From Geojedonia sp051814705 (GTDB lineage: Bacteria; Bacteroidota; Bacteroidia; Flavobacteriales; Flavobacteriaceae): 64,000 nt of DNA. The position numbers and the translations under genes are program-made. Location of the stretch: contig JBPWQW010000001.1 in the NCBI GenBank assembly GCA_051814705.1, forward strand, positions 558,001-622,000, given 5' to 3'. Positions within the stretch are counted from its first letter, which is position 1. Each line of letters begins with the position of its first letter. The notes beneath the pieces are model-generated. The model made no database searches. It had not been told where the DNA came from and worked only from the letters and a program-made list of their open reading frames with translations. This document shows positions 26,068-33,207 of this stretch, piece by piece.

Positions 26068-27765
26068 ATGAAATATTCTTTTAGATTACTACTTAGCTCT
26101 ATTTTTATTTATACAACCCTTATCGGTTGTAGTAGTTCACGTCTTTTAACAACGCCCATAAAGATTGTTGATAATGTGCCTACAAAAGTTGCTGAATTAT
26201 CAGAAAGTGAATTAAAAAGTTGGAGCTATTTAGATTTGGCTAAAGATACGGTTCCCGGCATGAGCGTCAATAGGGCCTATACCCAAATCATAAAAAACAA
26301 AATGGGGCAAACAACGGTTGTTGCGGTAATCGACACTGGAATTGACATTGACCATGAGGATTTAGCTAATGTGATTTGGACCAACACAAATGAAATTCCA
26401 AACAATGGAATAGATGATGATCATAATGGCTATGTTGATGATGTTCACGGTTGGAATTTTCTAGGTGAAGCTTATGAAGAACAATTAGAATATGTGAGGC
26501 TTTTGGCTACAAATGATACTATCAATCCTGAGTATTCAAGAGCTGAAAAGGAATATGAACAGGAATTTAAAAAATATACCGAATTAAATAATAACTACAG
26601 TAAACTCATCAATCAATATCAAGAGTATAAAAAAAATTATGAACTGCTTCTCGAAAAATTAATTTCAGCAGATAAAACAATAGCACTCTATTTGGGTAAA
26701 AAAGAATATTCACAAGATGATGTTCATGCTATTTCTGGTAATGATCCTCAGTTACAAGAATCTATATCTATAATGAATTATATCTATGGTCTTGATTTTA
26801 ACTCCGCCGAAGCTGCAAAAAAAGAAATCTCTGAAGGCTTAACACAAATAAACATGGATTTGGAACAGCTAGATGGGGATATGGTAGAAATCAATGATCG
26901 CTTAAATTATAATTTAAATATAGAATTTAAAGGCAGAAAAACCGGCGACAATATAAATGATATATCCGATACCGATTATGGAAACAATATTGTAAAACCT
27001 ATTGCTGATAATGAAGACCACGGAACCCATGTTGCGGGAATTATTGCCGCAGAACGCCATAACAATAAAGGAATAAATGGTGTAGCCAATAATGTAAAAA
27101 TAATGGCTTTAAGGGTCGTATCTAACGGTGATGAGTATGATAAAGACGTGGCCTTGGCCATACGATATGCCGCCGATAACGGCGCGAGGGTTGTTAACAT
27201 GAGCTTTGGAAAATACTTCTCACCTCACAGTGATTGGGTTCGTGAAGCCATCCTATATGCGGCCCAAAAAGATGTGTTGTTGGTATCTGGCGCCGGTAAT
27301 GAAAGTCTTGATTTAGATCAAAAAGCAAATTACCCGAATGACCAGACCAACAATGGCCCAGAGATTGCTGATAATTATTTAACTGTTGGAGCAATTACAC
27401 CAGTTTACGGGCCACAAATGGTTGCAGACTATTCCAATTATGGAAAAATAAATGTAGATGTTTTTGCGCCCGGTTCAGACATTTATTCTACGGTTCCCAA
27501 CAATAGTTACAAATCTTTTAATGGAACCTCCATGGCTGCTCCTGCGGTTGCGGGCATTGCCGCAATAATAAGATCACAATATCCAACTTTAACCGCATCA
27601 CAAGTAAAGCACATTATTATGGATTCTGGCTTGTTATTGAATACGAAAGTTGGGGTAGGAAGTGAGCCTAATCATTTAGTGCCTTTTAATGATCTATCAA
27701 AATCGGGTAAAATTGTAAATCTGTACAATGCTTTGATCTTGGCTTCAAAACAAATTAGCCAATAA
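26068..27765 (+). CDS. S8 subtilisin-like serine protease lipoprotein with large insertion
   Basis: A lipoprotein signal (lipobox LIGC, Cys21) precedes the subtilase core. The triad is Asp89 (AVIDTGID), His318 (EDHGTHVAG) and Ser488 (FNGTSMAAPA), with oxyanion Asn411 (SGAGNES). Between Asp and His lie about 190 residues rich in Glu, Lys, Tyr and Asn (~135-300) that read as a long coiled coil inserted in the catalytic domain. The enzyme should be anchored in the envelope. The insertion could be a substrate-gating or dimerisation arm; that is inference. Its stop codon lies inside a perfect 11-bp inverted repeat reaching towards rnpA. Confidence 0.93.
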   Translation: MKYSFRLLLSSIFIYTTLIGCSSSRLLTTPIKIVDNVPTKVAELSESELKSWSYLDLAKDTVPGMSVNRAYTQIIKNKMGQTTVVAVIDTGIDIDHEDLANVIWTNTNEIPNNGIDDDHNGYVDDVHGWNFLGEAYEEQLEYVRLLATNDTINPEYSRAEKEYEQEFKKYTELNNNYSKLINQYQEYKKNYELLLEKLISADKTIALYLGKKEYSQDDVHAISGNDPQLQESISIMNYIYGLDFNSAEAAKKEISEGLTQINMDLEQLDGDMVEINDRLNYNLNIEFKGRKTGDNINDISDTDYGNNIVKPIADNEDHGTHVAGIIAAERHNNKGINGVANNVKIMALRVVSNGDEYDKDVALAIRYAADNGARVVNMSFGKYFSPHSDWVREAILYAAQKDVLLVSGAGNESLDLDQKANYPNDQTNNGPEIADNYLTVGAITPVYGPQMVADYSNYGKINVDVFAPGSDIYSTVPNNSYKSFNGTSMAAPAVAGIAAIIRSQYPTLTASQVKHIIMDSGLLLNTKVGVGSEPNHLVPFNDLSKSGKIVNLYNALILASKQISQ

Positions 27766-27812
27766 GCTTCAATTTGAGAGACTTGGATTAAAGCCGATTA
27801 TTTATTGGCTAA
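27755..27812 (+). promoter_or_regulatory. 11-bp inverted repeat spanning the S8 protease stop codon
   Basis: TTAGCCAATAA (27755-27765, including the TAA stop) pairs perfectly with TTATTGGCTAA (27802-27812), enclosing 36 nt. It ends 22 nt before the rnpA ATG and has no T-run. It may be an RNA processing or stability element separating the protease message from rnpA. Confidence 0.4.
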
Positions 27813-27834
27813 ACCTCATTACCTTTGGCGTAAC

Positions 27835-28218
27835 ATGAAGTACACATTTCCAAAAAAAGAGAAGCTCAAAAGCCAAAAACATATTGAGAAATTATTTCTT
27901 GAAGGAAAATCTATCACTGTTTTTCCATTGCGGATGTTGTATTTGCAGACCACATTTGAGGACGGGTCTAAAATAAAAACTGGAGTGTCGGCAAGCAAAC
28001 GAAATTTTAAAAAGGCCGTAGACAGAAATCGTATTAAACGCCTTTTAAGAGAGGCTTACAGGCTCAACAAACCAGAATATTTTAACAACATTACAACATC
28101 TTATGCGTTAATGATTTTGTACATTGGTAAAGATGCAGCGGATTTTGATTCGGTAAATTCTAAGTTAAAAATATTGTTTTCAACTTTTCTTGAGAAGATT
28201 TCAAAAGATAAAAATTGA
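27835..28218 (+). CDS. rnpA: Ribonuclease P protein component
   Basis: RnpA binds the catalytic RNA of RNase P and helps mature tRNA 5' ends. The 127-residue form starting at the ATG (MKYTFPKKEKLKSQKHIEKLF) matches the family start; the frame also has a TTG 30 nt upstream, which lies in the inverted repeat and is unlikely. The signature is KTGVSASKRNFKKAVDRNRIKRLLREAYRLNK. The S41 protease ATG follows 5 nt after the stop, a pairing common in flavobacteria. rpmH and the origin region are not beside it. Confidence 0.95.
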   Translation: MKYTFPKKEKLKSQKHIEKLFLEGKSITVFPLRMLYLQTTFEDGSKIKTGVSASKRNFKKAVDRNRIKRLLREAYRLNKPEYFNNITTSYALMILYIGKDAADFDSVNSKLKILFSTFLEKISKDKN

Positions 28219-28223
28219 GCCAA

Positions 28224-29864
28224 ATGAAAAAACTACTCCAAAATAAAATAATAATTCCCGTACTGATTTTATCATTATTTCTTACAGGAACAGCTTTCAA
28301 AAGTGATTTTTTTGAAGTTGCCAAACAAATTGAAATTTTTACCACCATGTTTAAGGAACTCAACATGAATTATGTTGACGAAACCAATCCTGGGGATTTA
28401 ATGAATACTGCTATAAAAAGTATGCTCAGCGACTTAGACCCCTATACCAACTTTATGAATGAGCAAGATGTGGAGGCCGCTAGAATAAATAATACGGGGG
28501 ATTATACAGGTATTGGAGCCAGTGTTTTGACCCTAAAAGACAAACTTGTTGTGGTCGAACCCTATAAAGGATATCCGGCTGATAAAGCGGGATTAAAAGC
28601 CGGTGACGAAATCATTAAAATTGAAAATGTTGTGGTTGCCGATTTTAAGGATGATGCTGGAAACTTATTGCAAGGTGCTGCTGGGACTAAGGTCGATGTC
28701 ACCTATGTAAGACAAGGAAAAACTAACACGGCAACGATTAAACGTGAGGAAGTAGAAATCCATGCTGTGCCACATTATTCGATGGTTGATGACAAGACGG
28801 GGTATGTGGTGTTGCGACAATTTAATGAAAAGTCGTCGTCCGAAACCAGCAACGCTGTAAGAGCTTTAAAAAATCAAGGTGCAAAACGGTTGATTTTGGA
28901 TTTGAGAGGGAATCCAGGAGGTTTATTAAGTGAAGCTGTTAACGTAGTGAACATTTTTGTGCCAAAAAACCAATTAGTGGTCACCACGAAGTCCAAAGTA
29001 AAAAAATACAACAAAACCTATTATACTCAACGAGAGCCTTTAGATATAGAAATCCCTCTTGTTGTTTTAATTGATGGCCGAAGCGCATCGGCAAGCGAGA
29101 TTGTCTCTGGGGCATTGCAGGATTTAGATCGGGCAGTTATTGTGGGAGCCAGAAGCTTTGGAAAGGGCTTGGTACAAAGACCTAAGCCTTTGGTTTATGG
29201 TACACAAATGAAAATTACTATTTCTAGGTATTACACGCCTTCTGGACGTTGTATCCAGGCATTAGATTATTGGCATAGAGACGAGAATGGAAAAGCAACT
29301 CGTGTTAAGAAAGAAAATTACAATATATTTAAAACCAAAAAAGGTAGAAACGTTTATGATGGTGGTGGTATACAACCCGATTTAGAATTGGAAAGCTCAA
29401 TTTATAGCGCCATTACAAAGGCTATTTTAAATGAGAATTTGATTTTTGATTATGCTACTAAATATTATTACGACAACAAAATAACGGAGTTGTCTAGCTT
29501 TAATTTTAGTGATGCCGATTTTAATGATTTTAAAAACTTTTTAAAAAGTCGAAAATTCAATTTTGAAACCAAAACAGAAAAAGCCTTCGATGATGCATTA
29601 CAGGTTGCTATTGATGAAAAAATTGTTTCAGAAATCGATACCGAGTATAACACCATGTTAAGTACCTTAAAAAATTACAAAACCAAGGCAATTGATGATA
29701 ATAAGACACAATTGGTGTCTCTGCTTTCAGATGAGATTATTAAGCGTTATTTTTACAGAGAGGGGCTTTATGAATACTATCTATCTCACAATCCTGAAAT
29801 TCAAAAAGGTGCTGAAATTCTTAATAGTCCAATTAAATATTCTACTTTTTTTAAACAACCTTAG
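28224..29864 (+). CDS. S41-family C-terminal processing protease (CtpA/Tsp-like)
   Basis: From the ATG at 28224 the protein has 546 residues (a TTG three codons upstream overlaps rnpA and is less likely). It has an N-terminal signal/anchor (IIIPVLILSLFLTGTAF), a PDZ domain around residues 90-170 (GYPADKAGLKAGDEIIKIE) and the S41 core (LRGNPGGLL, then DGRSASASEIVSGAL with the nucleophile Ser, and Lys in SFGKGLVQ). The last ~150 residues are a helical C-terminal domain. Such proteases trim periplasmic or outer-membrane proteins at their C-termini. Confidence 0.94.
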   Translation: MKKLLQNKIIIPVLILSLFLTGTAFKSDFFEVAKQIEIFTTMFKELNMNYVDETNPGDLMNTAIKSMLSDLDPYTNFMNEQDVEAARINNTGDYTGIGASVLTLKDKLVVVEPYKGYPADKAGLKAGDEIIKIENVVVADFKDDAGNLLQGAAGTKVDVTYVRQGKTNTATIKREEVEIHAVPHYSMVDDKTGYVVLRQFNEKSSSETSNAVRALKNQGAKRLILDLRGNPGGLLSEAVNVVNIFVPKNQLVVTTKSKVKKYNKTYYTQREPLDIEIPLVVLIDGRSASASEIVSGALQDLDRAVIVGARSFGKGLVQRPKPLVYGTQMKITISRYYTPSGRCIQALDYWHRDENGKATRVKKENYNIFKTKKGRNVYDGGGIQPDLELESSIYSAITKAILNENLIFDYATKYYYDNKITELSSFNFSDADFNDFKNFLKSRKFNFETKTEKAFDDALQVAIDEKIVSEIDTEYNTMLSTLKNYKTKAIDDNKTQLVSLLSDEIIKRYFYREGLYEYYLSHNPEIQKGAEILNSPIKYSTFFKQP

Positions 29865-29923
29865 TGGTTTTCTTTATAAAAAATTGAAATTGACTTATAT
29901 TTAAATCTGATTTTAATCATCTC

Positions 29924-30757
29924 ATGAAAAGATTCTTGATTTATTTTCTTCTGGCATCTCAATCGATATTAGCTCAAAATGAGTTAAAACATGAGGTGTA
30001 TTTTGATACTGATAAATTTGAGATGAGCCCAGCTGAACACAATAGGTTGTTATTGTTTTTGGCTGACATAGAAAAAATGGATATTGAAAAAATATCTATT
30101 TATGGCTTTACAGACGATCGGGGAAGTGTTTCATATAATATGGTATTGTCTCAAAATCGCGCAAATGCCATTAAGGAGATTTTTTCAAATAATGAGTTCG
30201 ACGAAACCATCATTACTAATGTTGATGGAAAAGGGGAGTTGCTGATAAAATTAGTGGAAAAACAAAAGATTGATGAAGCAAGAAGCTTAAACCGTAAAGT
30301 CCAAATTATTGTAAAACCCTTTTTCCCTCCAAGAGTTGAAGTTATACCTGAAAAAAAAGATATCACCACCCTTTTAAAAGGAGAGCTTAAAGCTGGTGAT
30401 AAATTTAAAATGGATAATATCTTATTTCAAACTGGCTATAGTGATATTCTTGAACAATCTAAAACTACGCTCGAGGATGTTGCTAAAATTTTGGTGTCGC
30501 GCGAAGATGTTTATTTTACCATTCAAGGCCATGTGTGCTGTACTCAAAACAGTAGAGACGCCATAGATAGAAAAACAAAACAGCGTAATTTATCCGTGGC
30601 TAGGGCTAAATTTGTCTATGATTATCTGGTTAAAAAAGGGGTGAGCCCCAAACGCATGAAATATGTTGGTATGAGAAGAAAATTTCCGCTTGGTGGAGAA
30701 CCTAAATACGACAGGCGTGTCGAGATTTTGATAACCTATGCCAATAGTGGTAATTAA
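29924..30757 (+). CDS. Protein with two tandem OmpA-like peptidoglycan-binding domains
   Basis: The 277-residue protein has a signal peptide (LIYFLLASQSILAQ). Two OmpA C-terminal-like domains follow: residues ~20-130 (VYFDTDKFEMSP; YGFTDDRGSVSYNMVLSQNRANAI) and ~155-277 (ILFQTGYSDILEQS; IQGHVCCTQ; RNLSVARAKFVYDYLVKKGV; DRRVEIL). No beta-barrel or lipobox is present, so it looks like a soluble periplasmic protein that could bridge two peptidoglycan sites. The second domain has a Cys-Cys pair in the usual GHTD position. Lies alone, convergent with the acetyltransferase gene (4-nt gap). Confidence 0.82.
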   Translation: MKRFLIYFLLASQSILAQNELKHEVYFDTDKFEMSPAEHNRLLLFLADIEKMDIEKISIYGFTDDRGSVSYNMVLSQNRANAIKEIFSNNEFDETIITNVDGKGELLIKLVEKQKIDEARSLNRKVQIIVKPFFPPRVEVIPEKKDITTLLKGELKAGDKFKMDNILFQTGYSDILEQSKTTLEDVAKILVSREDVYFTIQGHVCCTQNSRDAIDRKTKQRNLSVARAKFVYDYLVKKGVSPKRMKYVGMRRKFPLGGEPKYDRRVEILITYANSGN

Positions 30758-30761
30758 ATAA

Positions 30762-31205
30762 TTACAGTTTAATCATAGCTACATGAGGGATGCCATCTTC
30801 GAGATATTTTTCACCTGCCTCATTAAATCCTAAGTCATTATAGAATTTTTTTAAATAGCATTGTGCTGAGATTTTAATTTGGGTTTCATTAAAGCGCTGA
30901 TTTATGGCTTCTATTGATGCATTCATAATGGTATAACCAAATTTATAGTGCCTTTCTTTTTGGCTGACAAGTACCCGTCCAATGCTGGCGTATTCAAAAT
31001 AATCTCCTGGTTTAAAAATACGTGTATAAGCCACTAATTTTTGGTCTTTAAAACCCAAAACATGGAGTGCTTTTTGGTCTTTTCCATCCAAGTCTTGGTA
31101 AACACAATTTTGTTCTACAACGAAAACTTCACTGCGCAACTGCAATAAACTATACAGTTCTTGAGTGGTCAATTCTTTAAATGTTTTGACAGTAATTTTC
31201 AGCAT
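30762..31205 (-). CDS. ElaA-like GNAT N-acetyltransferase
   Basis: The 147-residue protein has the GNAT fold and the ElaA pattern: ELYSLLQLRSEVFVVEQNCVYQDLDGKD at the front, GRVLVSQKERHYKFGYTIMNASI for the acetyl-CoA loop and AQCYLKKFYNDLGFNEAGEKYLEDGIPHVAM at the end. The substrate of ElaA proteins is not known. Its ATG overlaps the stop of the cation-efflux gene by one base (TAATG), and it is the last gene of a three-gene operon with rpiB first. Confidence 0.9.
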   Translation of the reverse strand: MLKITVKTFKELTTQELYSLLQLRSEVFVVEQNCVYQDLDGKDQKALHVLGFKDQKLVAYTRIFKPGDYFEYASIGRVLVSQKERHYKFGYTIMNASIEAINQRFNETQIKISAQCYLKKFYNDLGFNEAGEKYLEDGIPHVAMIKL

Positions 31206-32116
31206 TAGTCTTGAACAATGATTTCTTTAGGGTCCTTTTTATTGAATTCGGGTTGAATCGTGACATGATTGATTTGAAATTCATCATGTAAAAGTGCTTC
31301 AATTTGATGCAAAATTTTATTAAATTCCAAAAGAGTAATGTCTTCTGTAAAATCAAGATGGGCTTCCAAATGAAATTCATCATCATTTAAGCCCCAAATA
31401 TGGACATGATGTAATCTATTCACTTTAGGCAATTTATTAACTTCCCTAACCACATCTTTAATATTTATATGGTCTGGTGTAAACAGCATTAATATTTTTG
31501 TGGAAGTTTTAAGCAAATTATAACCCACTATAATTAAATACAGTGCAATTAATAAGGTCAGTACACTATCTACCCAATAAACCTGATAAAATTTCATCAA
31601 TAAGCCACCTATTAACACGGCCACACTAGCCATCATATCGGTAAAAAGGTGCAGGTATGCAGATTTTATATTGATATTATTTTTAGAGTCCTTTTTTAAA
31701 AGTAAAACGCTGGCCCCATTAGCAACTATAGCAATTAATGATAACCAAATTACCAAATTGGATTCAATTATCTTAGGATGCTGAAAGCGATCTACAGCCT
31801 CAATAATTAATAAGATGGCAACAATAACTAAAGTTGAGGCATTAATAAAAGCTGCAAGAATTTCTGCCCGTTTGTAACCAAATGTTCTATGTAAGGATGC
31901 TTTTTGTTTTGCTAATTTTGAAGCTACATAGCTTACTATAAGAGAAATTACATCACTTAAATTATGGAGTGCATCACTCAATAAAGCTAAGCTACCAGAT
32001 ACTAATCCACCAACAATTTGAGCGGCGGTAATAATAACATTTAATAAAATAGAAATTAAAAGATTTCTATCTTTTGTGGTTTTATGAGAGTGTGAGTGGT
32101 GATGTAAATGGGTCAT
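31205..32116 (-). CDS. Cation diffusion facilitator (Zn2+/Co2+/Cd2+ efflux)
   Basis: CDF antiporters expel divalent metals using the proton gradient. The 303-residue protein has a His-rich N-terminus (HLHHHSHSHK), six membrane helices, the paired metal ligands HNLSD in helix II (ALLSDALHNLSDVISL) and HLFTDMMAS in helix V, and a C-terminal cytoplasmic domain with HHVHIWGLNDDEFHLEAHLDF. It most resembles CzcD/ZitB. Its ATG follows the rpiB stop with no gap. Confidence 0.94.
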   Translation of the reverse strand: MTHLHHHSHSHKTTKDRNLLISILLNVIITAAQIVGGLVSGSLALLSDALHNLSDVISLIVSYVASKLAKQKASLHRTFGYKRAEILAAFINASTLVIVAILLIIEAVDRFQHPKIIESNLVIWLSLIAIVANGASVLLLKKDSKNNINIKSAYLHLFTDMMASVAVLIGGLLMKFYQVYWVDSVLTLLIALYLIIVGYNLLKTSTKILMLFTPDHINIKDVVREVNKLPKVNRLHHVHIWGLNDDEFHLEAHLDFTEDITLLEFNKILHQIEALLHDEFQINHVTIQPEFNKKDPKEIIVQD

Positions 32117-32551
32117 TTAGCACTTTAATGGGATTTTATCTACTCTATTTTGATGGCGACCTCCTTCAAAAGCGGTATTTAAAAATATATCAACCATATC
32201 TAGAGCTTGCTGGTTTGAGGTAAATCTAGCGGGTATACAAATCACATTTGCGTTATTGTGTTGTCTCGCTAAAACTGCAATTTCTTTGGTCCAACATAAA
32301 GCAGCTCTAACCCCCTGATGCTTGTTTGCGGTCATGCTTACGCCGTTTCCACTACCACAAATAAGAATTCCAAAATCAACTTTATGGCCTTCTACATCAT
32401 TAGCAACTGGGTGTACAAAATCTGGATAATCTACACTGTTCCTCTCGTTTGTGCCATAATTTGTTACAGCAATGCCTTGTGCCTCTAAATGCTTAGCTAT
32501 AACTTGTTTATAGTCTGTTCCTGCGTGATCATTACCTATAGAAATCTTCAT
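32117..32551 (-). CDS. rpiB: Ribose-5-phosphate isomerase B
   Basis: RpiB converts ribose 5-phosphate and ribulose 5-phosphate in the pentose phosphate pathway. The 144-residue protein begins with the family motif MKISIGNDHAGTDYK, has the catalytic Cys in GILICGSGNGVSMTANK, and the conserved HNNANVICIPARF. It is the first gene of a leftward operon and faces the 652-nt gap that is the candidate origin. Confidence 0.96.
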   Translation of the reverse strand: MKISIGNDHAGTDYKQVIAKHLEAQGIAVTNYGTNERNSVDYPDFVHPVANDVEGHKVDFGILICGSGNGVSMTANKHQGVRAALCWTKEIAVLARQHNNANVICIPARFTSNQQALDMVDIFLNTAFEGGRHQNRVDKIPLKC

Positions 32552-32681
32552 AATTTAGTTATATTTTATTCAGATTATAAAATTACAAATAACCATTGTC
32601 AATTACTATATTAATTAGTTGTTAATATCTAACTGTAATAAATTCATAAAAAAAGTTTTAAAATTGAAATATTTTTTCAAT

Positions 32682-32689
32682 CAAAAATA
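32682..32689 (-). promoter_or_regulatory. Possible -7 promoter box of the rpiB operon
   Basis: TATTTTTG on the minus strand, about 130 nt before the rpiB start; exact match to TAnnTTTG. Confidence 0.4.
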
Positions 32690-33070
32690 GGTTTTAAACA
32701 ACCAAAAAAGTTAGGCTTTTATTTCGACCAAGTTGTAAACTTAATAAGTGGATATGTAAACACAAAATTTAAAATATGTTATCAAACAAAGTGTATTGTT
32801 TTCTATTATCAACACCTGTTTATAACTAAATTAAATGTGTTTAGCCTCAGCATATTGTTATCATTTATTAACGTTCATTACTTATCTATAACCTGTAAAT
32901 ATCCAATAATGCAAATATAATTTTATAAAGTTTTCATCACTATTAACACACCATCATCATCATCATTTTTATTTTAGAATTTTAAAAAAGATTATAGTAT
33001 TTTATATAATTGTGAATAACTCATTTTCTTAAATTAATACTAAGAAAATATTAGTTTAATATTTATAACG

Positions 33071-33078
33071 TAGCTTTG
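33071..33078 (+). promoter_or_regulatory. -7 promoter box of rnr
   Basis: TAGCTTTG, exact match to TAnnTTTG, giving an rnr leader of roughly 120 nt that contains a 15-codon frame. Confidence 0.5.
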
Positions 33079-33159
33079 CAAGGATCTTAATGAATTGATT
33101 TAAAAGAATTCATAAATTTTTTAAAGACTTCAAAATTAAAATAGTTCTCACCCGAATAC

Positions 33160-33207
33160 ATGAAACCAATTCAATTAAGAACACTAAATGATGAATTATA
33201 TACATGA
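33160..33207 (+). CDS. Possible 15-residue leader peptide coupled to rnr
   Basis: ATG at 33160 opens a frame MKPIQLRTLNDELYT whose TGA stop overlaps the rnr ATG as ATGA. The overlap is the classic arrangement for translational coupling. It may be chance in AT-rich sequence; no other evidence of translation is available. Confidence 0.25.
   Translation: MKPIQLRTLNDELYT

Larger units (their letters stand above)
32552..33203. other. AT-rich 652-nt non-coding region, candidate replication origin
   Basis: Longest gene-free stretch apart from the repeat array, very AT-rich, lying between divergent rpiB (-) and rnr (+). It contains DnaA-box-like sites: an exact TTATNCACA on the minus strand (33011-33019), TTATCAACA at 32806-32814, TTATAAACA on the minus strand at 32817-32825, and ATATCCACT on the minus strand at 32747-32755. 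A (CAT)5 run lies at 32952-32966 and a perfect 9-bp inverted repeat (ATTTTCTTA/TAAGAAAAT) at 33023-33049. parS-like sites lie 16-18 kb to the right. It also holds promoters for both flanking genes. Origin status is an inference. Confidence 0.45.
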
